From Pestalotiopsis fici W106-1 (Eukaryota > Ascomycota > Sordariomycetes > Amphisphaeriales > Sporocadaceae), in assembly GCF_000516985.1 (NCBI RefSeq), contig NW_006917096.1, positions 791,606 to 855,605 on the forward strand: DNA of 64,000 bases, given 5' to 3'. This document shows, piece by piece, positions 33,964 through 44,475 of the stretch. The notes beneath the pieces were generated by a model. That model had not been told where the DNA came from. It saw only the letters and a list, made by a program, of their open reading frames with translations, and did not search any database. The translations under genes and the position numbers were made by a program. Every line of letters begins with the position of its first letter. The first letter of the stretch is position 1.

Positions 33964-34225
33964 CAAAAGAAAATTACTATGGAGCAACACCCTCGAATCG
34001 GCATCTTCTGGGAACAAGTATACAATGGTTAGGAAAAGGCAGCATGGAAACTTGGCGCAAGGCGTTTGGGCAGGATATTGTGATTTTCATCTATTTCATC
34101 AGCACAGAGAATTGATCTGCCATGCATGCACTTGGCATTGCTATAAACTGCCAACTGGCCTTGTATCTGGCCGTATATTATCCTGCGTGCGTTTTATAAT
34201 CCATCTTTGACCAGCTTTTTTATAA

Positions 34226-37027
34226 TCAAATATCGTCATCATCGTCCGCGACGCTTCCGCCAGTTGTCGTTCGCTCAGCCTTTCTGCCACGGCTATCGAG
34301 CGTGTCCAGGCTTATGGAATCAGTGTCGCGGCGTGCCGGCATAGCAATAGCTGCACGAGCTGTCTCGTTGTTTTCAAGGAATTCGCGAAGTTTCTGCTTG
34401 CCAATTTCAATACCTTGGCCCCAAGCAGCGTTGCTCATCTGCATCATTGGTCCAAGCAAGTTCAGAGTGTAGGCCACATACGTGCCCCCAGCAAGGATGA
34501 TAAGCAACAAGAAGAGCATTGGGTTGCGGAGAACTGGGAAACAACATTAGTACAATAAAAGGGAAAGAGAAACAACTGGAAAGCTCACCTGTCACCAGCT
34601 CGTTCCAGCCAAGTGCCAAGAGTATCCCGTAGAAATACAGTGGCACTTGTGCAACGCCGCCAATCGCACTACGCTTAGCTTCGACATAGACACCATCTGC
34701 TGTCTTTTTGAATCTGACGACGAGGTCCTGGCGCTTGCTTTCACTCAAGACTGTCATCTCCTCCTCCAAGCTCTTGCCGTCTTCCTCATCGACTCCACCG
34801 ATTGGGTGCAAATCGTCCTCGTCTTGGGTCTCGGCTCCCGGAGGCAGGTGTCCGATGAACTCGGGCAGGTCGGGAGGTCCGTAGGTTGCCGAAAGTCTGA
34901 ACCTGGACAGCAAAGGGATAAGGGCCAGAGTAGACTCCCGGGCCTTCGTATAGATGCCCTCGATGTCGTCTGTAGGGCGCCAAATGCGAGGAACGCCGGC
35001 CTCGTCGTAACGGAACTTGTCCTCAAAGTTCTCACGAAGCTTCAAAAGGATGTTTCCCTCCATGACCTCCTCCTCAATCCTTTCTCGGAGGGCGACCCAA
35101 CTCTTGCGTCGCAAGCGCCACAGGCCAACATCAACCTCGCCCTGGCTAGCCTCGAAGCTCTTTGCCCTCTCGGCGAAACGGGTCTCGGCTTCCTTGACGA
35201 TTGAGACAAAGACAGTCCAGATACGATCCCACAGGTCCTTCTCAGTTACCGGCTTCTCGCCCGTCTCCGGCGCACCAGCACCTGCCCGTCCAGAGCCAAG
35301 CTTGTTGAACTCGAGACCAACTGCATCGCCGAGGCGAGATTTGACCCAACGTTCTACCCTGGTGGCAAGTCTGCGCATCTCCTCCTTTCTGAGCTTGGCG
35401 CTTACCTCATCCAATTCTTTCTCGAACAAGAGGTATTGAGGCTTAAAGTTAGTCCAGGGTACGCCTTGAATGGCCAGACTCTGTGCTTCATTCTTGAAAA
35501 AGTCCAAAGTCTTGGTCTTTTCCGTCTCAACAATCTCGGCGAACTCGTATGCTCCTCCAGACTTTTGTCCAGCCTTGACAGCACTAGATACAGCATCGCT
35601 GAAAGAAGCGACTCCGGATTTGTGAATAGCCGAAATCTGGCCCTGATAGAGGGTCTTCAAGCGCTGGTCAAGCTTGGTCTCAAGCTCCTGGTGCTTTCGC
35701 TTGTAAACACCCTTGTGATATCGCCCGGCCGAGATCTCAAATGTTTTCAAGCACTTCTCTCTTGCTGCGCTTCCAGCCTTGCCTAGGTCTGGCAAGACAA
35801 AGGGCTTTCCTGCGCGAGCAGCCTCGGCCTGCTTCTCCTCCAACGGAAGGATGACTTCATCAAAGGCCAGAAGGGATTCTCTGGAAATCTCATCGCATCG
35901 GAATTGTGCCAGAAGCTCTTGCTGCGTGGGAAGATCGAGGTCCTTGTTGTTGACAATCTGGTCCCAAATACCTTCGGCATACACCGAGAAACCATCGGCA
36001 GGGATTCTTCGGTGGTATTCGGGCAGAAACACGCCACCATCGAGTTCTTGTTCGCCGTGCTGGGCAGTGGTCTTACTGCTACGGCTAGCGGCGACAAATC
36101 TTTGTCCCAGCTTGTTTGTCTCAGCCACGAACTGCTCAGGTTGCAAGATCTTGTGTGGTAAAGCCGAGAAGGCAAAATCAAAATAGTCCTCAATGCGCGA
36201 GTTCTCGAGTCCCTGAGGCTTGGAGATGGAACTCCAAAGCTTGGATAGATCGGCCAGCAAGGTATTTTGGAGATTAGCCAGGGGTGTGTTGCCAATATGG
36301 TCTCGGATTACGAAAAAGAGGAGGGATCGTGGAGTAGATCTGGACAACAATAGTCAGCAATGAAGTGTAGAACAGCGAAAGTCGTATAGTCGTAGACGTA
36401 CTGCTTGTCCTTGAGGAAAAGCTGCAGGTTGACCTCGAACACAGTCTTCAAGAGACCCATGTTGGCACCTTGGTACAAGCCAACCTGGTGCTCCCAAATG
36501 TTCACAATCAGGACTTCACTGGTAGCCAATGCGAAGAGTGCACTCTTTCTCTCAAAATCCTGATCTTCACCGCGCTCGCGACCATCGGTACCCTCAACGT
36601 CCATGACGAGAATGTTGTCGGCCATGGGCCCCTTTCTGTTCTTTGACATCCATATTCCTTTTGTAGTCTGTCGACGTTCCGACTCGGACATGACATTGAA
36701 CTCGGTGCCAAAGAGGTTGTTCAGCAAGGTGGACTTGCCAGTGGACTGTGATCCGAAGACGGATATGAGGTGGTAGTTGAAGCCAGCATCTGCGACGTCG
36801 GTAGCTTGGAGGTAGGAGCTGATCTTTGTGCTGTGAGTGGATTCTGGTTAGTGTCACATATCACATTGTCGCAAGAGGTGTTTCGGGAGCAAAGCCGTGA
36901 AGGCCATGTCGGGTGCCAGCAGAGCTACTACTTACTTGAAGACCTTGTCCTCGTCGATGACTTGGACGCCGTGTTCATACTGGGCCGGGGTCGGCTCCTC
37001 GCCGACCGAGGCGAAGTGTCCATTCAT
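34226..37027 (-). CDS. SEY1: Sey1/RHD3-type dynamin-like GTPase for ER fusion
   Basis: Four exons (37027-36936, 36830-36402, 36339-34589, 34533-34226) encode 859 residues. The GTPase domain shows the P-loop GSQSTGKS at 57-64, the threonine switch region [23 protein letters not shown] from 108, and the RD guanine-binding motif at 186-187 (FVIRDH). A long helical bundle follows. Two closely spaced membrane segments ([18 protein letters not shown] and [20 protein letters not shown]) form the ER hairpin, split by the last intron. The cytosolic tail is serine-rich and ends in an acidic run (DDDDDI). Sey1 fuses ER tubules homotypically, like atlastin. Length agrees with fungal Sey1 proteins. The 3' end is convergent with RNH201, only 262 bp away. 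Confidence 0.96.
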
Positions 37028-38502
37028 TTTTGGGAATGATGATATAGAAAGCAGCAGCAGGGCAGAGGAAACAAAGGCGAAATCTGTGGGAAAATGATCA
37101 AGTTCAAGCTGCCATTTCAATGCCGGAAAGGGGGTTGCAATGCGGCAAGCAATGGAAAATGGCCAGTGACTTTGCCAGTCTGTCAATGGGACCAGGTGAC
37201 GGGGTTAAGGGAATGGTCCTTGAAGTTGTGTACAGATGACGATAGCAGGGACGGCCCTGGTCACTTGGCCCGACGGCGAACCCACCCACGCGGCGCTCTG
37301 TTTTAATCCGGACCCGCTGTCAGTTGGTTAGAAGGTTTGGTGGGTTGGCGGGAGCTTTGGCTAGAGCTTTTGGCTTGGAGGCTGGAACTTGGCAAGCAGC
37401 AAGCTTGGCGAGCTTGGGGGGGTTGGAACCTGGAACCTCATCACATGCGCATTGGCCATGCGGCGGCGGGGGGCAACTTGCAAAGTGCGGCGGCGTCTTT
37501 AATTTTTAGCCCCAAAGAGAGCAGTAGCAGCTCAAGGAAATATGAACCATACCTTTAGCTCAAGCCCAAAGCGAACCATTCATTCAGTCAGAGTTCATTC
37601 ATTGACATTGGGGGTTTATGCAAGTAGGTAAATTCCAGTCCAAGGTGCATGTATGTGTGCTGCATGTCTAGAACATGATGCAGCCTTGGGAGTTTATAGG
37701 TGCGGACTTGACATGACTCGGTCTGTCACCAACAATATTTGCATGTTGGCGATTTCCGCAGACGCACGTCGCAAACTCTAATGAGGAACGACCATAATTC
37801 GGAAAATGGTAGGTGAAGGCACTTCGGGGGTATATTCTCATAGGGCGAAACATGTTCAGATATTTATGTACATTACCTACATCGCCTTGCGATACTTCCC
37901 CCGGCAACGCGTCCATTCCTGCATGCCATGTGAGACTTGCCCAATGGATATCTGTCTTGCGCGGATGCAGTTGCAAAGTTACAGATCTAATTCCAACAAT
38001 GTATTGTATGCTACTATCCTATCAACCATGTCCAGTCACCCTGGTACTACTTGATCACTATATCGCTTTGAATAACAAAACATTCCAATACGTGTTTCCA
38101 GCAAATAAGTAGCAACCGATTCACACCCCCAAAGAAACCCCCTCAATGCCCCCCAGAGCTCGTTGGCTCGTATCTCCGGGAAACGCTGCCGATTTCCCCA
38201 GGATACCGTCGTCATGGTGGGCCGATTTGCATAACCAAGACCGTATCGGTCGCAGCACTGCGGGTATTTCAGCACCTTTGGGACGAATGTCAAATCTTCA
38301 GGGTCTTGCAGAAAATCCCCTCTACACAATAAATGCTATCCAGTAAATGTTTAAACTGTTTGCAATGTAGCCACTATTTCATCCTCTATTGTTTCTGAAT
38401 TTATTTATTTTTTCCCCCGCTGGCGAGATCAAATTTCAGCCCATTTTATCTTATCGATTTCTACTACTTGGAAACCAGAGCGATACATGTTCCTCATCTC
38501 AT
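37028..38502. other. Intergenic between divergent genes SEY1 and PAQR protein
   Basis: About 1.5 kb without a gene. It should contain the promoters of both flanking genes. Sequence at 37320-37500 is G/C-rich with loose GCTTGG/TTGGCGG-like repeats; nothing else could be assigned. Confidence 0.6.
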
Positions 38503-39596
38503 ATGTCGTCAGAGACGTATAGACAGGGAAGTGAGGAGAAGGAGGAGAAGGAGGAAAGCCGCGTTGAGCCGATCACCCTCCCGCTGCACCACGGTCGAAA
38601 AAACAGAGTGTTTCTCTTATCATACGACGAGATACCAACATGGTATCAAGACAATCCATGGATCCGCCGCGGATATCGCCCAGTGTCGAATTCTGTAAAA
38701 TCATGCCTTTGCAGCTGGGTTCGCTTGCACAATGAGTTGGTCAATATACATTCTCACTTGTTCGCTGCCGTGGCCTTCCTGTTGGCTGAGGCCTATGTAC
38801 TCGAACCGCTCCATCGCAAATATTCATACGTTTCCGGGGGTGATTATGCTGTCTTGGCAATTTTCCTTCTCGCGGCAACTGTGTGCTTTAGCTTCTCGGC
38901 CGCCTATCACACCTTGATCAGTCACTCGCAAAAGGTTGAGACAATATGGCTTCGTCTGGATTTTGTCGGCATTATTTTTCTCATTGTGGGATCTTTTATC
39001 CCCGGCATCTATGCGGGTTTCTGGTGTGAGCAGTTTGAGAGAACCATATATTTTGGCATGGTAAGTTTGGACCTAGACGAGGAATACTTGTGGCAATAGG
39101 AGACTAAACCCTGATACCTACACAATAGACTGGCGGTCTTGGTGCTGTTTCCATTATTGTGATGCTTCACCCAAAGTTCCAAGGGCTCAAATGGAGAACA
39201 TTCCGTCTTCTAACCCTTGTTTGCACTGGTCTGTCGGGCATTGCGCCTATCGCTCATGGAATCTACAAGTTTGGGTTCCCACAAATGGCACTTCAGTCTG
39301 GACTGCCATATTACTTGGTGGAAGGAGGACTGTTTCTTCTCGGCGCCGTCGTGTATGCAGTGAGTACCGCCCGGCAACTTCGATGATGACCCCCAAGTCC
39401 AGCCTCATTCTAACAATTCCACAAGACCAGATTTCCAGAACGAATGCACCCAGGAAAGTTCGACATTTGGGGCTCATCACATCAAATCTTTCATGTACTC
39501 GTAGTTTTTGCTACAATCGTACACCTGGTCGGCGTCCTTACAGCATTCGATTACAACTATGAGAACCGACAATGTGCAACTCATGTCAACGGATGA
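38503..39596 (+). CDS. PAQR/hemolysin III family seven-helix membrane protein
   Basis: Three exons (38503-39060, 39129-39359, 39426-39596) encode 319 residues. A charged N-terminus leads to LSYDEIPTWYQDNPWIRRGYRP, the conserved cytosolic start of adiponectin-receptor-like (Izh) proteins. About seven hydrophobic helices follow. Zinc-site residues are in place: H136 in FSAAYHTLISHS and H282/H286 in SSHQIFHVLVVFA. NIHSHLFAAV at 81-90 is the family motif of helix 1. The C-terminus is short. Fungal members (yeast IZH genes) influence sterol, lipid and zinc homeostasis, and the fold is thought to hydrolyse ceramide-type amides. Which ligand or lipid applies here cannot be read from sequence. The second intron ends in AAG, with a good upstream branch site (CTAACA). 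Confidence 0.9.
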
Positions 39597-40316
39597 GCTG
39601 CAAATTTTTGCAATGTCGAAGAAACAAGATGGATTAGACCATGCTATTGATTTTGCTATTTGTATTAGAAATCCAGAATTCTCAGTCTCAGACCAACCTG
39701 CGATAGTATCGAATAAAAGGCCTACAAATATCAGTATGATGTACTTGCAATCGGTGACTGCAGTGAATCTACTCGTGGAACTCTGATTACGGCGAGTTTC
39801 TCAACAACAATGGAAGTAAAGCATGTCATACAGAGTGGATCATTACAGCAGTCATTGAGTAATCATTGGGTAAAGATTATTTTGTTTATGCCTCTTCCCG
39901 AGATCCTCCATAGTTGTTCCCTAGGGCCGTACCAAATATAAAGAAATTGCAACCTAGTCATAGTCGTCATCGCTCCAGCCCAGCTTAACAAGAGATTCCA
40001 TGGATCTGTAGTCTTATCCAACACCATGGTGAAAGCTTTATATGATGGAAGGCATAGTGTAAACAAGCCCCAGTGGTCAATTCCCAAGAGTCTCACTTCA
40101 ATCTGAGATCCCTTCAAGAAGAAAGAGTAATATGTAGCACAAGGGGCGTGGTTCCCGTCTAGTCGCTGATGCAGTCAACTCTCCACGTTTACATGAGTAA
40201 CTCGAGGAAGCCGCGAGAACAGAAGTCGGCCATGAGCTCCAACCCGCTACCTGGTGAGGGAGGTGCTTATCGTCAATGTTGATCCTTCCTGTATGGAACC
40301 CTCCCGCGTAATCGTG

Positions 40317-40324
40317 TATATAAA
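40317..40324 (+). promoter_or_regulatory. TATA box upstream of a candidate small gene or relic
   Basis: TATATAAA is followed by a C/A-rich stretch (CAACACAACACAACTCCCCA near 40380) that resembles highly expressed fungal 5' leaders. It lies 127 bp before the ATG at 40444. No recognised gene is downstream, so function is inferred from appearance only. Confidence 0.35.
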
Positions 40325-40443
40325 CAAGACCCAACCCGCGTCCACCGAGCCCTTGACCATTTGCTTCATCCCATAACACTCAACACAACACAACTCCCCA
40401 CAATTCCATCCTCAGGGAACCCTCGGTGGTAACCAGCTACTCA

Positions 40444-40917
40444 ATGTTTCAATTCCTTTCTTCCGCTTCATTAGATCAGAAAATTGCAATCCATCAACCG
40501 ATTCAGCCCGCACCAGCTACTAAGTTCAACGAAGTCAAGGAAGCGTTTGAGATATCATCCAAGGAGAACCGGGCACAGATCAATGTGATTGACCGTTGTA
40601 CGAACTAGAGGCAGAAGCGCTACGAGACCGTGTTACTATTGAACGCAATCGCATCCTAGAAATGTCACCCGTGCTAAGCGGATTGATTCTATTTCGGATT
40701 CGTTTCGAGTACCGAAGAGCAAGGCTGCCGGACACCCAATTCGGAACAATTTCATCGGAGCGAAAAGCTGTTTACGGCTGAATGGCACGATATTGAGTCG
40801 AACTGGTTACCCATCGAGATTCAAGCCTTTTACTACATCAACAGGCACAGCATTTCTCCTTTGAACGGCATTTCAGACACTTCAAGTCAACGCAACTTAT
40901 ATCCATGGCGACCTTAA
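40444..40917 (+). pseudogene. Coding-like stretch broken over three frames; small gene or relic
   Basis: An ATG at 40444 opens 54 codons (MFQFLSSASLDQKIAIHQ..., ends CTN) that read like a real protein. The frame then stops at 40606-40608. A second frame at once continues with a coiled-coil-like segment (YELEAEALRDRVTIERNRIL), and a later segment in yet another frame reads EKLFTAEWHDIESNWLPIEI before stopping near 40917. Adjacent plausible segments in shifting frames suggest an old gene broken by indels, sequencing errors, or unrecognised introns. I recognise no family. The ATG-proximal 54-codon frame could also be a real small protein on its own. Confidence 0.25.
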
Positions 40918-41705
40918 AACACAGCTTCCAACTTCACGAGAAACGAGGAAACAAACAAGACATCATCCAAGTCAAGCCTGGCACATAGAAATTCGATAAG
41001 TATGTGAGTTGCAGAATTCAGTAAATCATAGAATCACCCAAGGAAAGTATGTGGGGAGAGAACGAGATCGGGACATACTCACTCCATGGTTCCACAGGAT
41101 CTGGCTGCGGAGTTCTTCATTAGTGGAAAGGGGATATAGAGAAATAGAGAAAATAAAATTTCACAATCCAAATCATCGTGTCCATCATCTGCATATTTGA
41201 TTGTGTTTATTGCGGAACAATTTCGTAGCCTGGCGAAGAAGCAGCACTGTGAAGGACGGAATATACATGCGATGGCTATTAGCGACTCGTGTTTTGATTG
41301 GCTGCACAGCTACACCCCCACTAACTCCAGGTACCGCGGTACCCCCTGGTCAGATCAGCAGCTGGTCCAATGGTGGACTTCAATGTTCAACTTCTTTTAT
41401 TAACTGCCTACCTTCCTACTACCTACAGACTATCAAAGATAGCAACCCACCACCTGCTAATTGTCGCAACGTCATTTCTAGCATCTTGAAAGAACATCAC
41501 AAGTCCAATATTTGACGAAAACAAACGCTTTGCACCCACCGTTTCGATACTTGAGCGGATCGCGTATCTGCTGACGTTGACCAACACGATCATCGCGCCC
41601 GCGCGCCTACCATAGTCCCCACGCCATAGCCGACGACTTGAGGCGGCGTGAGAAGCTCTCCGGCATCGCACATTTCTTCCATTACCTGCAGTCGCCGCCG
41701 CAACC

Positions 41706-42371
41706 ATGTCAAGCGCTCCAGTCGAGAACAACGAGGTGCCACCTGCGAGCCAGGAGGTCCAGAAGACCAATGAAGAGGAAGAAGAGGTCAATCCAGAACC
41801 GCAAGAGGCCAAGATGCCCACGCGCAAGGATGTCTCGCTGAAGGAGTTCCTTAACAAGATGGATGACTATGCGCCTATCGTAAGTTGCACCAGGCAAGAG
41901 TCCAAGTCCTCTACTTGCGACCGCCTCTGCTTGCCTGCTACGTTTGGCTTACCTGTACTCTTTGTCTAGATCCCCGACGCAGTTACCAATTTCTATCTCG
42001 CCAAAGCAGGTCTCCCTCCACCGCCACAGACGGACCAGCGTCTCGCTCGCCTGCTTGCACTGGCAACTCAGAAGTTTGTCGCCGACATTGCTGCCGATGC
42101 ATATCAGTACAGCCGCATCCGCGCCTCTAATACAAGCGCCAACAACCCCATGGGCAACCTTGGTGCTGCAGCTGGCATCCCCATTCCCGGCCAGGCGCAG
42201 CCAAACGCAAAGGACCAGGGCCGCGGCGGGCCCTTGGGAGTGCAACGCGCCGGCTACGGCGGTGGCGGGCAGGGCGGCAGCCAGAACCGCACGGTGCTCA
42301 CCATGGAAGACCTAGGTATGGCAGTTGGCGAGTACGGAGTCAACGTCAAGCGGAGCGAGTTCTACCGGTAA
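41706..42371 (+). CDS. TAF10: TFIID/SAGA subunit TAF10
   Basis: Two exons (41706-41879 and 41970-42371) encode 191 residues. The N-terminus is acidic ([15 protein letters not shown]). The histone-fold region runs from [15 protein letters not shown] across the intron to [14 protein letters not shown], then [24 protein letters not shown], and ends with [15 protein letters not shown] and KRSEFYR, a pattern specific to TAF10. A glycine/alanine/glutamine-rich loop ([25 protein letters not shown]) separates the last helix. TAF10 pairs with TAF3, TAF8 or the SAGA subunit Spt7 through the histone fold, so it acts in Pol II transcription initiation in the nucleus. The 90-nt intron has GTAAGT and GTCTAG ends. 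Confidence 0.95.
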
Positions 42372-42813
42372 AGAAGAGGCGAGTCGAGATGGCAGGACTT
42401 GGCCGCATTTCTACACATCATTCATTTTGGCGTACGGGGAAGGCTCTACATACAACCATGGAAAGGCGTTCGGGACACGATAGGGATTGCATTTCTACGC
42501 ATGACAGTGGAACACAAGTTATTCCACGCACACTAGGTCTTATACAAGCAGCGGCTTAGACAGCCATGTTGTTATGTAACAAATTCATTGTTTCAGAAGA
42601 GATGATCCTTTTTGGGCACAATCGCTTTCGTGGCTACGCATATAACTTTGAGAAGCCTTTTCCATGGCTTGCGTGAAATGTCGATTCGATTCAATAAACT
42701 GACAGACAGCCCCTTCTAATGTACAATTGAATATTGTACACGGCGCGAATAATGTTGTTTTCCAAGCAGTCCCCAATAACGCCACAAAATGCGAAAAGAC
42801 CTCTTGGCCCAAA
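42372..42813. other. Intergenic between convergent genes
   Basis: 442 bp between the 3' ends of TAF10 and RSM19. No gene is visible. Confidence 0.65.
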
Positions 42814-43360
42814 TTATTTTCCTCTTGCCCAGACAAATGGTTTTCTCGTCCTATCAGTTGTCGTGTTAGCGATTAAACGTTGCCGTCCAAGCCCCCAAGG
42901 TGATGAACCCCCCAAAAGTCTGGAAACGTACGCAGAGAATTCTCCAAGCTTGTGTCCGACCATGTCTTCAGTTATCGTGACCTCGTTGTAGACTTTGCCA
43001 TTGTGCACGGCGAACTTGAGGCCGACAAAGCTAGGAAGAATCGTGGCGGCTCGTGCCTGGGTCTTGATGGGCTTGGCCCATTCGCCGGGCTTGGGGCGAA
43101 CGATTGGCAGACTGCGGGTAGAAGTTATTCGTTAGAATATGCGAAGTCTGAATGTCGCAGGCAAGCTGGGCATTCGTGTCGGCGCAGCCTTGGAGGTCAA
43201 GCGCGCAGCAGTCGACGGCGAGAGGGTTTGCTTACGGAACAATGTGAGGTCCTGGGGGGCAAAGTCAGTTTTCCAAGCGCGAGCAGAGAGCAATGATGGG
43301 GTAGGTCGGCATACCTTTCCACACGGATCGGCCCTTGAGCAGGCTTCCTGTAGGCCTCAT
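42814..43360 (-). CDS. RSM19: Mitochondrial ribosomal protein uS19m (Rsm19)
   Basis: Four exons (43360-43315, 43251-43236, 43111-42932, 42850-42814) encode 92 residues. Exon 2 is only 16 nt and is needed to give the universal S19 block SVWKGPHIVPLPIVRP. The rest reads [24 protein letters not shown], then [24 protein letters not shown], which is the classic S19 C-terminal motif. The protein sits in the head of the mitochondrial small subunit. All splice sites have GT/AG ends and acceptable branch sites (CTGAC, CTAAC). The gene is easy to miss because no exon gives a long open frame. Length fits other fungal Rsm19 proteins. It is the second mitoribosomal protein gene in the window. Confidence 0.93.
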
Positions 43361-44475
43361 TTTGTGTGATTACTGGCGGAGGATTGATCTTTTGTACGGG
43401 AGTGGGAATCTGGCGACCACGCTTCCGGGGCCCTGTCGCAAAGTGGTCGGCGTGCTTGGGGTTCGGAGGATGCTGAGCACCAATTCCCAATTGCCAACGG
43501 GGCCGGGATCAACAAAACTTCCGCACTACTGAGCCCGGACCCACAGCTCCGGGTGCTTCAACATGTAATAACACTACAGGGTGCCCGATTCAAACAAGTT
43601 ACAATTCGACTTTTATAATGATTTCATGTATGTGTCGGTTTTCGATAAAACCCAATTGCAGTTTGGTACAGAAACATAACTTGAATTAAGGAAGGACAGA
43701 AAAAAAAGTCTCAATTGATTGGGTCAAGAACAACCAAGGGAAACCCGGCCATTGAGACAACCACGAAAATACAGCATCGGCATTGTCCTCCGTGTATCAG
43801 TTTGAGGTAACAATGAAAGTGTAAAGCGATTTGCATTTTTCCATCCATTACCCCCCATCCTACCATGACGAACAATTCTTGGCTCTCTAGCAGATGATAT
43901 AGGATAGATTTTTCAAGCCACATCCAAACTGGACATGACTGTCTATATTGCTTCGACACTTTGTGAATCGTCCATCCATGGTCAAATTATAGGTTTACTA
44001 GTAGTCATGGTAATAGTCTCAATTACACATTTGGATTCGCCCATATGTACTCCTCCAATTATTCAAACGTTCACTTGTCTTTTGTCGGTTGAATCCATAC
44101 TTTGAAGCCAATAGAAGGGGGAAAATAAAAAGGAATATCAAGTGTTGATGGGCGTCAAGACATACTCTCCGCACAATGTGACGGTACAGTCGGTAGCTGC
44201 ATGATCGACAAGGTCAAGGCTGACAATCCTCCAATCGCTTCATTCCGCCAGGACAAAGATAGTGCACTAGAAACAATGTTACCCAGCCGAGATGCATCGT
44301 TTTATTGTGTTTGTTAGTGAAGCCTAGTCGCAGTCCAAGACACGACGAGGAAAAGTTTCTCATCGGAAGCGAATTGTTCTGAAACCCCAACTTCTCTGCG
44401 CTGGATTATCTTGTTCAAGTATACTGTCGAAAATTGCATGTATTCAGAGTCAACGCAGTGCTAGGATTCAGAACA
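43361..44475. other. Intergenic between divergent genes
   Basis: About 1.1 kb between the starts of RSM19 and the GMC oxidoreductase gene. It contains no supportable gene and should carry both promoters. Confidence 0.6.

Larger units (their letters stand above)
39597..41705. other. Intergenic, contains a coding-like but frame-broken stretch
   Basis: This 2.1-kb region has one notable part, the candidate relic at 40444-40917 behind a TATA box (listed separately). The rest, including the 41.0-41.7 kb promoter side of TAF10, shows no supportable gene. Confidence 0.5.
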
